Below are positions 52,844 to 60,735 of a DNA stretch of 64,000 nt, piece after piece (the first letter of the stretch is position 1; each line of letters begins with the position of its first letter). The notes under the pieces were generated by a model. It saw nothing but the letters and a program-made list of their open reading frames with translations. It made no database searches and was not told the DNA's origin. The stretch comes from Gammaproteobacteria bacterium (lineage in GTDB: Bacteria; Pseudomonadota; Gammaproteobacteria; Steroidobacterales; Steroidobacteraceae): positions 54,975 to 118,974 of the forward strand of contig JAQGOE010000074.1 of assembly GCA_028293725.1 (NCBI GenBank), read 5' to 3'. The position numbers were made by a program, and so were the translations under genes.

Positions 52844-53590
52844 TCAATTGGAGCTGCGGGCACGAGGCGCTCCATTCCAACGAGCTTCCCGGAGCGGAAG
52901 TGCCCCAGTCTCGGCCAGCCTGTCCGCGAGATCCTCGAGCGCCGAACGATCGCAGATTTGCACCCGCCGCACCCCGTGCAGCGTAATGGCACGACGGTGG
53001 CGCAGCTCTGTCAGTGCGCGACTCACCGTCTCGACCGCCATGCCGAGATAGTCGGCTATGTCATATCGGGACATCGGTAGGAACACGGTATGGGGAGACG
53101 CCCCGCGACAGCGATCCGCCATCTCCAGCAGAAACGCACTGACCCTCTCGAGAGCGCTGGTTCGCGCGAGAATGATCATGCGCCTCTGCAAACGGGCGAT
53201 AGAGTCAAACGCCGCCTCGCGGATACCGCGTGCGATCTGCGGGTCGAAATCCGCGAGTTGCTCCGCGCCGCGGCGCGGATAGCGGACGATGAGAGTCGCC
53301 CGGACGATAGCCTCGACACAGAAGACTCGGGTTCCTTGTGCCCCGAATCCAAACAGATCACCGGGCAACAGGAAATCTACGATGTGCCGGGACCCGTCCG
53401 CCGTCAACGCGCTCTTGCGCGCCGCACCCGCTACGATTCGATACCAGTACTCAACCGGATCGTTGCAGCGGTAGACGGCTTCGCCGTTTTCATATCGAGA
53501 TGGTATCGCCAGGCTCTCCATAGCACGGAGCGGCTGCGGCGGGGGCATTGCCGCAAACTCGCGAGCATGGACTGAAGGCGTAATCTCCAC
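52844..53590 (-). CDS. FixK-like Crp/Fnr-family transcription factor
   Basis: The 248-residue protein has a cyclic-nucleotide-binding-type sensor domain (about 20-140) and a C-terminal HTH. The recognition helix VETVSRALTEL keeps the E-x-x-S-R residues with which FNR and FixK read TTGAT. The N-terminal cysteine cluster of oxygen-sensing FNR is absent (only isolated Cys in YRCNDP and FCVEA), so it is FixK-like and probably controlled by its own expression. Perfect TTGAT-N4-ATCAA boxes occur at 56822, 58851 and 60033 nearby. The GTG start at 53590 follows GAGGG closely; an ATG at 53548 is an alternative. Confidence 0.9.
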   Translation of the reverse strand: MEITPSVHAREFAAMPPPQPLRAMESLAIPSRYENGEAVYRCNDPVEYWYRIVAGAARKSALTADGSRHIVDFLLPGDLFGFGAQGTRVFCVEAIVRATLIVRYPRRGAEQLADFDPQIARGIREAAFDSIARLQRRMIILARTSALERVSAFLLEMADRCRGASPHTVFLPMSRYDIADYLGMAVETVSRALTELRHRRAITLHGVRRVQICDRSALEDLADRLAETGALPLREARWNGAPRARSSN

Positions 53591-53715
53591 GGACCCTCAT
53601 GACAATGTCCGGTCATATCAACGAGAGCCCCACGCTAGGTGGAGGCCCGCGCGATAGCCATTCCACCTTGGTTTAGCGCTCGTCCTCTTCGACGTACTAT
53701 CCAGAGTGGGCCACT

Positions 53716-54114
53716 TCAGCGTAGCCGACGAGCATCGAGCGCGGTCCGTACTAGTCGCGTCAGCTCTTCCGAGTCGCATGGCTTGGGCAACACGGCCATG
53801 GCGCCGGCCCGCTCTATCTGCGCACGCAGCCGCCCATCGTCGTTTGACTCGGCGGTCACAAAGATCGCGGGTGTCCCCAAGCCACGGGCCTGGAGTTGCA
53901 GGTACAGCTCGAGCCCGCTCATACCCGGCAGGCGCATATCGAGAATGATGCATCCGACGGCCGCGTGTTTCTTGAAGCGCAGAAAGGCTTCCGCGCTGGC
54001 GAAGCTCCGGGTGCGCAAGCCAGTCGAATGGAGCAGGCTTTCGATGGCCGCGCGCACGCCGGCATCGTCGTCCACCACGGCGACGAAGAATGGTGCTTTC
54101 CGTGTCCTGGCCAT
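53716..54114 (-). CDS. Stand-alone receiver-domain response regulator
   Basis: The 132-residue protein is a single REC domain: acidic pair in AVVDDDAG, phospho-Asp in CIILDMRLPGMSG, Thr in FVTAES and Lys in LPKPCDSEEL. It has no output domain, so it may act as a phosphate sink or protein-binding switch for the neighbouring kinases. ATG 54114 is the start that fits; the frame opens at 54204. It lies 98 bp downstream of the FixJ-like gene. Confidence 0.88.
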   Translation of the reverse strand: MARTRKAPFFVAVVDDDAGVRAAIESLLHSTGLRTRSFASAEAFLRFKKHAAVGCIILDMRLPGMSGLELYLQLQARGLGTPAIFVTAESNDDGRLRAQIERAGAMAVLPKPCDSEELTRLVRTALDARRLR

Positions 54115-54212
54115 CGCCTCGTCTGGACCGTCTCTCGAGGGCGCGAACGCAGTTGTCCGCAGCCACAGAATCGGCTCGATCCGCACAACATTGCTTTGAA
54201 GCATTCCACGGT

Positions 54213-54821
54213 TTAATCGAGCCGTTTGAGCATATGTATCAAGTCAGCGAGGCTGGCCGCGCCCATTCTTTCCATAACGCGATGCCGGTGAACCTTGATC
54301 GTGTTTTCGCTGAGCCCCAGTTCGGCGGCGGTCTGCTTATTGAGCCTGCCGGCGACGACGCGGGACATAATCTGGCGCTGCCGCGCCGTAAGTTGCGCCA
54401 CCTTGCCGCGTATTTCGCCCACTTCGGCCCGCCTCACCCGGGCGGCGGCATCGCGCTCCAGCGCCTTGCGGATGGCGTCCAGCAGATCCTCGTCACGGAA
54501 GGGTTTGGCCAGAAAGTCGATCGCGCCCTCTTTCATGGCCTGGACGGCCATCGGGATATCGCCATGCGCCGTAACGAAGATTATGGGGATCTGCCGTTGC
54601 GCGCGGACCAACTCGCGTTGCAGTTCAAACCCACTCAAGCCGGGCATGCGCACGTCCAGGACCAGGCACGACGGACTGTCCCAATTGCGGCGACGCAGAA
54701 ATTCCTGGGGAGATGCGAAGCACTCGACCGGCAAGCCTACGGATGCAATCAGGCTGGCGAGCGCCTCGCGGATGGCACCGTCGTCGTCAACAACAAATAC
54801 AATTTGTTTCGCCAGCTTCAC
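54213..54821 (-). CDS. FixJ/NarL-family response regulator
   Basis: The 202-residue protein has a receiver domain (VVDDDGAI, phospho-Asp in LVLDVRMPGLSG, Lys in LAKPFRDEDLL) and a LuxR-type HTH (LTARQRQIMSRVVAG, GLSENTIKVHRHRVMERM). It starts with a GTG that overlaps the kinase stop (GTGA), so it is the cognate regulator of the MEDS-PAS kinase. In FixLJ systems FixJ turns on fixK; a FixK-like gene lies about 0.6 kb downstream. Confidence 0.92.
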   Translation of the reverse strand: MKLAKQIVFVVDDDGAIREALASLIASVGLPVECFASPQEFLRRRNWDSPSCLVLDVRMPGLSGFELQRELVRAQRQIPIIFVTAHGDIPMAVQAMKEGAIDFLAKPFRDEDLLDAIRKALERDAAARVRRAEVGEIRGKVAQLTARQRQIMSRVVAGRLNKQTAAELGLSENTIKVHRHRVMERMGAASLADLIHMLKRLD

Positions 54822-56665
54822 TGCGCATCGGCCCTCGCAGTCGGCAACCTGAGCTGGAACGTAGCCCCCGGTCCCCTGTTGCGGGTGGCCCATAGCAGGC
54901 CCCCATGTGTCTCGATGATGGAGCGACTGATCGCCAATCCGATTCCCATCCCTTTAGGCTTGGTCGTAACGAAGGGCTCGAAGACGCGCTCGAGGACCTT
55001 CTGATCGATACCAACGCCCCGGTCCTTGACCGAGACCGACACGGCGCTGCTGTCTGACATCGTTGCGATGGACAGAAGCCGCGGCCGGGTCACGATGGCG
55101 CCCATCGCTTCGATCGCGTTCATGATGAGATTCAGCAGAACCTGTTGCAGTTGGACTCGATCGCCCCATACCGAGGGGAGATTCGCGGCGAACCCGGTCC
55201 GCACAACTATTTTGTTGCAACGCAGCTCCGTCTTCAGCAACGTGATCACTTCCTCGATGACCCCGTTCAAATCAAGCGAATTGCGCTCGGCATCAGCCTT
55301 CCTGACGAGGGCCCTGATATGCGCGATCACCTCGCTAGCGCGATTTCCATCCCTGACGATGCGTGTCAGAGCCTGTTTCGCCTGGTCGATGCGGGGATTG
55401 TCACCCGCCAGCCAGCGAAGCCCCGCTCCGGCATTCGCGATGAGAGCCGCGAGAGGTTGGTTCACCTCATGGGCTATGGAAGCCATGAGTTGTCCCAAGG
55501 TGATGGCACGCGAGGCACGGGCGAGCTCCGACTGCATGCTGTTCAGCGACTCCTCACCATGACGGCGCTCCGTGATGTCCGCGACAGAACCGACGTATTC
55601 CGTAAGCTCACCGGACGCTCCAAAAACCGGGTGGGCGCGGCTATGAACACATTTCACCGTCCCATCGGGACAGACGATACGATATTCGAGGTCGAAGTCG
55701 CCCCCCGTTCGGATCGTGTCCAGGAACTCCCGCTGGACGTGGGCCCGCTCCTCCGGGTGCACCAACCGAAAGAACAAATCATAGGAAACATCGGTTCCGA
55801 ACGGGTAGACACCAAAGATCCGGAAATGCTCTCTGGACCAGAACAGGTCGCCCGTCGAAGGGTTCCAGGCCCAACTACCCGTTTGAGTGAGCTTCTGACC
55901 GAGTGTCAGGTAGTCCATACGGCGTCTGAGCTGCTGTTCCTGTCGTTCGTGCTCCCGCAGCTTCTGCGCCAGTGACCTGGGTTCACTACCCCAGCCGTCC
56001 GAGAGGCTGGTGAGCATTCTATCCACCTCGCGAGCGGCTCTGTCAGGCGCGTCGTACTCCGCCGGTGGCACATAAAACGTGTTTTCGCCCACCATGCCTC
56101 TGTGGGCCACGACGGCATGAGCCCGCAGGGCCTCCCTGACGAACTCCGCCGGGTGCGCCAGGCGATTGAACAGGCAGAGCATCGTGCCGCCGCTCTGCGT
56201 CAGCACCTGCGTCAATCGACTCTCATACTCCATCCAGTGCGCGAGCACGGAGGTACCACCGAGAGATCGATCAACCTGGATGACGCCGCGCAGTCCCGAA
56301 AAACCGGCGTTCAACGCCTCGTCAACCGCTGCGCGCCAGAACCCCAGCACGTGCTGCGTGAATCGCTCTTTGTAGGTGAGATACTCGCCTTCGATGGTCT
56401 TGACATCGACCGCCCGCACCTCCACCGCACGAGCGATTTGCGCACTGGCGGCACGCATCGTCTCCCGGAATGAAATTTCCGAGCCGTGCGAGACCAGGCA
56501 CAGACACTTCTCACCCCTTCCAAGCCCGACTTCAACAAACTCCCTGAGAACTTCGAGGCAGTCCTCGGGAGCGTTGTAAATGGAGCACACATGGACCGCG
56601 GCCTCCAGTGCCGATCGCAAAGGTATTGCGACGAGCCCAGGACGGCGAGACCTTGGAAGCGGCAT
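54818..56665 (-). CDS. MEDS-PAS sensor histidine kinase
   Basis: The 615-residue soluble kinase begins with a MEDS-type sensory domain (about 15-180: HVCSIYNAPEDCLEVLREF, then RGEKCLCLVSHGSE) as in DcmR. A PAS domain follows (about 255-365, GSWAWNPSTGDLFWSREHF) and then a FixL-like transmitter with SIAHEVNQPLAAL, VLLNLIMNAIEAM, VKDRGVGID and GIGLAISRSIIE. No haem-binding FixL PAS motif was seen, so the signal is probably not sensed as in FixL. ATG 56665 follows AGGGGA; a FixK-type box lies about 160 bp upstream. It is coupled to the FixJ-like gene by a 4-bp overlap. Confidence 0.9.
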   Translation of the reverse strand: MPLPRSRRPGLVAIPLRSALEAAVHVCSIYNAPEDCLEVLREFVEVGLGRGEKCLCLVSHGSEISFRETMRAASAQIARAVEVRAVDVKTIEGEYLTYKERFTQHVLGFWRAAVDEALNAGFSGLRGVIQVDRSLGGTSVLAHWMEYESRLTQVLTQSGGTMLCLFNRLAHPAEFVREALRAHAVVAHRGMVGENTFYVPPAEYDAPDRAAREVDRMLTSLSDGWGSEPRSLAQKLREHERQEQQLRRRMDYLTLGQKLTQTGSWAWNPSTGDLFWSREHFRIFGVYPFGTDVSYDLFFRLVHPEERAHVQREFLDTIRTGGDFDLEYRIVCPDGTVKCVHSRAHPVFGASGELTEYVGSVADITERRHGEESLNSMQSELARASRAITLGQLMASIAHEVNQPLAALIANAGAGLRWLAGDNPRIDQAKQALTRIVRDGNRASEVIAHIRALVRKADAERNSLDLNGVIEEVITLLKTELRCNKIVVRTGFAANLPSVWGDRVQLQQVLLNLIMNAIEAMGAIVTRPRLLSIATMSDSSAVSVSVKDRGVGIDQKVLERVFEPFVTTKPKGMGIGLAISRSIIETHGGLLWATRNRGPGATFQLRLPTARADAQ

Positions 56666-56821
56666 GCGACGTCCCCTGCAAACATGGCCACCGCCCGAGA
56701 CCCTACGGCGGCACGGGAAGCTTACACCAAGAAACGCCTCGAGTTTGGCGCGTGAATCGCTGCGTTGGAACGTCAGCTCATGACAACCGGTTACGCTCGG
56801 AGTGCAGGATCCGTTCACGAA

Positions 56822-56835
56822 TTGATATCTATCAA
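56822..56835. promoter_or_regulatory. Perfect FixK/FNR-type box TTGAT-N4-ATCAA
   Basis: TTGAT (56822-56826) and ATCAA (56831-56835) are separated by ATCT. It lies in the 276-bp gap before the MEDS-PAS kinase gene, 157 nt from its ATG. No forward-strand gene uses this gap. The FixK-like protein encoded at 52844 is the likely binder, giving feedback on the kinase/FixJ operon. The rest of the gap (56666-56941) shows nothing else I can assign. Confidence 0.72.
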
Positions 56836-56941
56836 CGCGGCTAGCGCATTCCGCTGTCAGGCCGGGTCATTTCCTTTCCGCAGACTTTCGGCCGGCCGGC
56901 TTCAAATGCCAACAGGCGCGTTAGCGCCGCTCGGGGACGGC

Positions 56942-57544
56942 TCAAGGCGCAAGGCGCCGCGCCAGGTCCACGGGTGTGCGCGCCTCGTACAGCGATTGTG
57001 GATTTTCGATGAACGCGCCGGTCCTGGCATCGACGGCCAGCGATTCGCGCCTGTGATCCTGGATCGTCTCGACGAAATACGCGAGTACGGCGTTGGTCCC
57101 ACCCAGGGGCTTCGCCAGGCCGGCGCCGATAGCGGCTCCGCCCGAGCGCTCCTCTGCCCTGAGGATCGCCGAGGTGAGCGGCACCTTCGCCTTGTCAATA
57201 CTCCGCATGTACGCTTCCAGGTGATAGTCGAGGAGCCACGGTGGAAGATTCCGCACCTCGATCTGGGTAACGTCGTCGCTCACCGAGCCGACGCGCATGT
57301 AGAGAACGCCGTCACCTTTGGCGAGCGCGGCCTCGAATCCGGGCGGCCCCGCCACATTTTGCAGTCGGATCTCCAACACCTTCCCGCCGATGTCGCCCTC
57401 GATCACACCGACAGCGTGCGCCAATGCCCCCGCAGGCACGACCGGTCCCGCATCGCGCGCCACAGAGGACGGACTCAATGCCAGCAGGCTCAGGATCGCC
57501 AGCACCGTCGCGAGCTTCGAAACCTTCGACTTTGAAATGAACAT
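56942..57544 (-). CDS. Secreted PepSY-like protein
   Basis: The 200-residue protein has a signal peptide (basic start, then ATVLAILSLLALSPSSVA) and a domain with IEGDIGGKVLEIRLQNV, GDGVLYMRVGSV and a closing ESLAVDARTGAFI, reminiscent of PepSY proteins, but the match is loose. Two such units could fit in the length. Function is unknown; PepSY proteins often inhibit peptidases or sit in envelope sensing systems. ATG 57544 follows AGGA at 8 nt; the frame also has a GTG at 57568. Confidence 0.65.
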   Translation of the reverse strand: MFISKSKVSKLATVLAILSLLALSPSSVARDAGPVVPAGALAHAVGVIEGDIGGKVLEIRLQNVAGPPGFEAALAKGDGVLYMRVGSVSDDVTQIEVRNLPPWLLDYHLEAYMRSIDKAKVPLTSAILRAEERSGGAAIGAGLAKPLGGTNAVLAYFVETIQDHRRESLAVDARTGAFIENPQSLYEARTPVDLARRLAP

Positions 57545-57573
57545 GAGTGACTTCCTGAGTTTGCTCACGAGGC

Positions 57574-57595
57574 GGCGCCGGAATATTCCGGCGCC
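57574..57595. repeat. Perfect 22-bp palindrome
   Basis: A 22-bp perfect palindrome centred on AATATT lies between the PepSY-like and BON genes. It has no T-run on either side. It could be an operator or a transcript hairpin. Confidence 0.55.
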
Positions 57596-57616
57596 TCTTG
57601 CGCTCGAGCAGGGGAG

Positions 57617-57659
57617 AAAAAAGACGCCGCGGGCGGGGAGTCGAAGCGAACCCGCGGCG
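57617..57659 (-). terminator. Rho-independent terminator of the PRC-BON operon
   Basis: Read on the reverse strand, a 9-bp GC-rich stem (57651-57659 with 57625-57633, loop 17 nt) is followed directly by a T-run (57617-57622). It lies about 50 bp after the BON gene stop. Confidence 0.75.
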
Positions 57660-57711
57660 CCACGGGGCGGCCCGGACTGCGGGGAAGAAACGCAGGAGGC
57701 TGCCCATCGCT

Positions 57712-58365
57712 CTACGCGCTGATCGTCAGACGGTTGTCAACCTTGACGACTCCCGGCGCCGCCCAGGCGGCGCGTTCCGCTTCCTGTCGTTCGGCCCACG
57801 ACTTTACCGTTCCTCGCAGGATCACCTCGCTGCCGTTGGCTTCCACCGTGATGCGGCTCGCATCAACTTCGGCACTGCGGCGGAAGGCGTCTTCGATTTT
57901 GCGGCGAATCTCGAATGGCGCCACTGTCGGTTTCAGTGCTATCGAGTTGGTTACCGCCTTGACTCCACGGATGCGGCGCACGGCCTTTTCAGCCCGCTCG
58001 CGGGCATAGTTCCATTCAACGGCCCCCTCGAGAGTCAGCCGGCCATCCTTGGCGACGACCTTTATGTTCTCGGAGGAGTACGGCAGTTCCGCCTTCAGCG
58101 CACTGACGGCATCGCGAACGATGTCAGGGTCCGGCCTCTGGTCGATCACGGGCAGCCGTACTTCGATGTCATTGGCGACACCCGAGACGCCAGCCACGCG
58201 CTTCGCGTCGCGCTCCGCCTGAGTTCGCTGGGCGTAGCTACGTACGAATCCGGTAAGCGCCACTATGCCGTTATGAACCGCTACGCCAATGTCGGTTGCG
58301 TCGACGTCAGGATCCCAGCGGAGCTCGTCCTCGACGTCCCGCCTTATGTCTGCATCTAGTCTCAT
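57712..58365 (-). CDS. Triple BON-domain protein (OsmY-like)
   Basis: The 217-residue protein consists of three BON domains (about 3-70, 75-145 and 147-215). Each has the pattern of a short helix, a central Val/Ile-rich strand pair with conserved Gly (GIVALTGFVRSY, GRLTLEGAVEWNYAR, SEVILRGTVKSWAER) and a following helix. BON domains bind phospholipid or other envelope partners. No signal peptide is present. It follows the PRC-barrel gene by 21 bp and ends at a strong terminator. Confidence 0.92.
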   Translation of the reverse strand: MRLDADIRRDVEDELRWDPDVDATDIGVAVHNGIVALTGFVRSYAQRTQAERDAKRVAGVSGVANDIEVRLPVIDQRPDPDIVRDAVSALKAELPYSSENIKVVAKDGRLTLEGAVEWNYARERAEKAVRRIRGVKAVTNSIALKPTVAPFEIRRKIEDAFRRSAEVDASRITVEANGSEVILRGTVKSWAERQEAERAAWAAPGVVKVDNRLTISA

Positions 58366-58386
58366 ATTACGTACTCCCGCGTTGAT

Positions 58387-58770
58387 CTATCGGTACTTGA
58401 ATTCCGGAAGGTCCTTCACGTGCTCCTTCGTCGCGCCCGGCAACACGATGCGCCTGCCCCCGTCGCTGATCTGTAACGAGCTGTAGGGCACGGCGATGAG
58501 ATAGCTGCCGACGCCGAGAAAACCGCCCACCTGGATGATCGCGAACAGCACCCGGTCCTTGCCGACGATCAGATCATCCAACTCACCGATCTTTTCACTC
58601 TTCGGATTGACTACAGTTGCACCGCGGAGTTTGCTGGCGCGGTATCCGTCCGCCACGGCGACGACATCGACGACGACGAGGTCCACTTCCGCAGTGGCTA
58701 CCCGAGGAGTCACCGTACTCAATATGGCAACACCTGACAGGAGCGCCAGCGGTCGTGAGATTTGCTTCAT
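58387..58770 (-). CDS. Exported PRC-barrel domain protein
   Basis: The 127-residue protein has a signal peptide (about residues 1-28) and a PRC-barrel: SKLRGATVVNPKSEKIGELD, LIVGKDRVLFAIIQVG and YLIAVPYSSL. PRC-barrels are small protein- or RNA-contact domains, and exported forms are common in stress loci. ATG 58770 begins a typical signal; the frame opens further up at 58860. A perfect FixK-type box lies about 80 bp upstream. Confidence 0.88.
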   Translation of the reverse strand: MKQISRPLALLSGVAILSTVTPRVATAEVDLVVVDVVAVADGYRASKLRGATVVNPKSEKIGELDDLIVGKDRVLFAIIQVGGFLGVGSYLIAVPYSSLQISDGGRRIVLPGATKEHVKDLPEFKYR

Positions 58771-58850
58771 GTCGATCACTCCGTCGACCGGTGCTGTGGG
58801 AGGATGTAACCGGTGTCCGTGATATTCTCGCGACGACGAATCAAGGCGCC

Positions 58851-58864
58851 TTGATTCCAATCAA
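58851..58864. promoter_or_regulatory. Perfect FixK/FNR-type box TTGAT-N4-ATCAA
   Basis: TTGAT (58851-58855) and ATCAA (58860-58864) flank TCCA. It lies 81-94 nt upstream of the PRC-barrel ATG on the reverse strand. An overlapping 18-bp palindrome (AATCAAGGC and its complement, 58839-58856) shares its left half. Confidence 0.72.
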
Positions 58865-58919
58865 TCGCGCGGTCGATCCGTATACCGAGCACCGATTGGG
58901 CTGTCCTGCGCTGCGGCCG

Positions 58920-59639
58920 TCAGCGATTCGCGGCAACCGGAAGCCGCACTATGAACTCGCTGCCCTTGCCCGGCCCGGCGCTGTACGCGCACAGCGTGCC
59001 GCCGTGTTGCTCGACCAGGTACCGGGCGACCGCAAGGCCGAGACCCAGGCCGCCGCGGTTGCCCTCCGGTCCCCGAGTAGCGCGCACATAGACGTTGAAA
59101 ATATTCGGCAACAGGTCCGGCGCGATTCCGACGCCGGTATCGCGTACGCACAAATTCACGTATGGAGCCTCATGCTCGAGCACAACATGGATGGCACCGC
59201 GCCTCGGGGTGAACTTGGCCGCGTTGATCAGGAGATTCGATACCACCTGCGTCAACCTGACTTGGTCGCCATCGATGACCGCGGGGTTGGATATGGCGGG
59301 TACGAGCGTCAGACTATGTTCCCGTGCGGAAATCGCAGGCTGCGCGATATCGACCGCCGCCGTGATGACGTCACGCAGATCGACGGAGGCAACACACAGA
59401 CTCATCCGCCCCTGCTCACCCCCGGCGATGTCCAGAAGATCTTCGACCAGCCGCGTCATCTGGGCAACCTGGCGCGCTATCACCGGACGCGCGCGAATTG
59501 TAGCCGCGGTGTCGGCGGATGCGAGCAACTCGACTCCAGTGGTGAGGGGCGCGAGAAGGTTGCGCATCTCGTGGGCCACCATCATCGTGAATTGTTGTCT
59601 TCGCGCGATCTCCTCCCGTAACTCTTCGATCGGCTGCAT
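58920..59639 (-). CDS. Soluble sensor histidine kinase, no input domain
   Basis: The 239-residue protein is a bare transmitter: H-box MVAHEMRNLLAPL, N-box VVSNLLINAAKFT, and G-boxes VRDTGVGIAP and GLGLGLAVARYLV. There is no membrane helix and no recognisable sensor domain. It probably acts in the same network as the MEDS-PAS kinase or takes its signal from a partner. It starts 9 bp after the DUF5335-like gene. Confidence 0.9.
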   Translation of the reverse strand: MQPIEELREEIARRQQFTMMVAHEMRNLLAPLTTGVELLASADTAATIRARPVIARQVAQMTRLVEDLLDIAGGEQGRMSLCVASVDLRDVITAAVDIAQPAISAREHSLTLVPAISNPAVIDGDQVRLTQVVSNLLINAAKFTPRRGAIHVVLEHEAPYVNLCVRDTGVGIAPDLLPNIFNVYVRATRGPEGNRGGLGLGLAVARYLVEQHGGTLCAYSAGPGKGSEFIVRLPVAANR

Positions 59640-59648
59640 CTGTGGCCC

Positions 59649-59999
59649 TCACCCCGGAACGCGATCCGGCGGCGGCAGCATGAGAGGATCTCGAAACGTG
59701 ACGATCTGCCTCACTCCGTCGGCGTCGATGATCTGCAGGCTGACGTCGCCGAGGAGTACCTCGTCCACATACAGCTCGCGCGGCGCCCGGATGAGATGGT
59801 CGAGCTCTCCCACGAGCAGCTCCAGCACGTCGCTCCTGGGATCGTAAGACATTCCCAGGAGCGGTAACCGGCGCACTTCGATCTGAAAGCCGATCTCCAG
59901 CGAGGCGGTCTCGATCCAAACCTCCTTCCCGAGAAAGCCCCGCGAGGCCCATAGGCAAAATCCACTCCATTCGCTGCGCTCGATTCTGCGGATTGTCAT
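59649..59999 (-). CDS. DUF5335-like protein
   Basis: The 116-residue protein matches the DUF5335 pattern: RRIERSEWSGF, ETASLEIGFQIEVRRLPLLG, YDPRSDVLELLVGELDHLI, and VSLQIIDADGVRQIVTFRD at the end. Function is unknown; it is rich in strands and acidic residues. ATG 59999 is chosen (the frame opens at 60023). It leads an operon with the soluble kinase and has a FixK-type box about 40 bp before the ATG. Confidence 0.78.
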   Translation of the reverse strand: MTIRRIERSEWSGFCLWASRGFLGKEVWIETASLEIGFQIEVRRLPLLGMSYDPRSDVLELLVGELDHLIRAPRELYVDEVLLGDVSLQIIDADGVRQIVTFRDPLMLPPPDRVPG

Positions 60000-60032
60000 G
60001 GCACCATCATGGCCCAATCCCACAGGCCGACA

Positions 60033-60046
60033 TTGATACGGATCAA
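60033..60046. promoter_or_regulatory. Perfect FixK/FNR-type box TTGAT-N4-ATCAA
   Basis: TTGAT (60033-60037) and ATCAA (60042-60046) flank ACGG. The centre is about 40 nt from the ATG of the DUF5335-like gene. If it works like a class II FNR site (about 41 bp from +1), the transcript would begin at or near the start codon. Confidence 0.75.
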
Positions 60047-60065
60047 GTGCATTGTCGAGACGGAG

Positions 60066-60581
60066 TCAGTGCAGGGCGCCACGCTCCTCGGCGGCTTCGG
60101 CCAACAGGCACGCGTAGAGCAGCGCGAACCCCTGCATGACCCCGATATAGTCCGCCTGATCCTCCGCGAAGTGATGGCACATCTGCAGCAACTCAGGATT
60201 GTTTCGCTCGAGCTCCCCGAGCACCTCGCGCGTGAATTCCGCCGAACCCACGGCAACGACGTGTTTGACGATATTCGCCCGGGTATCGCGCGACACCCGC
60301 GGTAACAGGTACAGATTGGACCGGTCACCGAGGCTACCCGCGGCACCCGATGTGCCGCGAGCCTCGGCGGCCAACACGCGGTAGAACATGCAGAACCCCG
60401 TCATGATCCGGGCGAAGTCACCCACATCGCGCGCGCAGCGGGTTGCCACGTCCAGCAGTTCGGGATTGCTCGCTTCGAGATCGAGCGTAGTCTCGATGCG
60501 GCACACTTCGGGCCCGCGATCGTCGAACTCGCGCGCGATCCTTTCGCGGGTAAGGCCGCCGACACGCGGCAAGGAGCTCAT
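60066..60581 (-). CDS. Unknown protein made of two tandem copies of one domain
   Basis: The 171-residue protein contains two copies of the same unit of about 71 residues (4-74 and 93-163) that align without gaps at an offset of 89. I count 27 identical positions, including LPRV, TR, NPELL, GF and AEA. Predicted mostly helical, with no membrane helix or signal. No known family was recognised. ATG 60581 is chosen because AAGGAGC-like sequence is absent and MSSLPRV starts the repeat; the frame opens at 60944. It lies 66 bp upstream of the DUF5335-like gene, and a FixK-type box sits between them. Confidence 0.75.
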   Translation of the reverse strand: MSSLPRVGGLTRERIAREFDDRGPEVCRIETTLDLEASNPELLDVATRCARDVGDFARIMTGFCMFYRVLAAEARGTSGAAGSLGDRSNLYLLPRVSRDTRANIVKHVVAVGSAEFTREVLGELERNNPELLQMCHHFAEDQADYIGVMQGFALLYACLLAEAAEERGALH

Positions 60582-60665
60582 CTGCGCACCCCCATCATCA
60601 CGACCGCCAGCAGCGACGCGCGGACTATTTCCAGTTGATTCTATGTCAACGCGATCTTGCTTGAA

Positions 60666-60679
60666 TTGACGCGAGTCAG
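60666..60679. promoter_or_regulatory. Near-match FixK/FNR-type box TTGAC-N4-GTCAG
   Basis: Nine of ten positions match TTGAC-N4-GTCAA. It lies in the divergent region before the tandem-domain gene (60581) and the VWA gene (60736). A second near-match at 60643 has one extra base in the spacer. Confidence 0.4.
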
Positions 60680-60735
60680 TGTGTCGAGGCCGCAAATGAA
60701 ACAAGGTCGGAGGGTCGAACCGCCAGGAATCGGCC

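Noticed and set aside
54818..56665. Haem-based FixL oxygen sensor
   Set aside because: The PAS domain shows no FixL-type haem-ligand motif, and the N-terminal domain is MEDS-like; only the transmitter resembles FixL.
57574..57595. 22-bp palindrome as a terminator
   Set aside because: No T-run follows on either strand; the nearby hairpin with a T-run at 57617-57659 is the better terminator.
60643..60657. TTGA-N7-TCAA as a fourth FixK box
   Set aside because: The spacer is one base too long for the FNR/FixK family, so it was not counted as a site.
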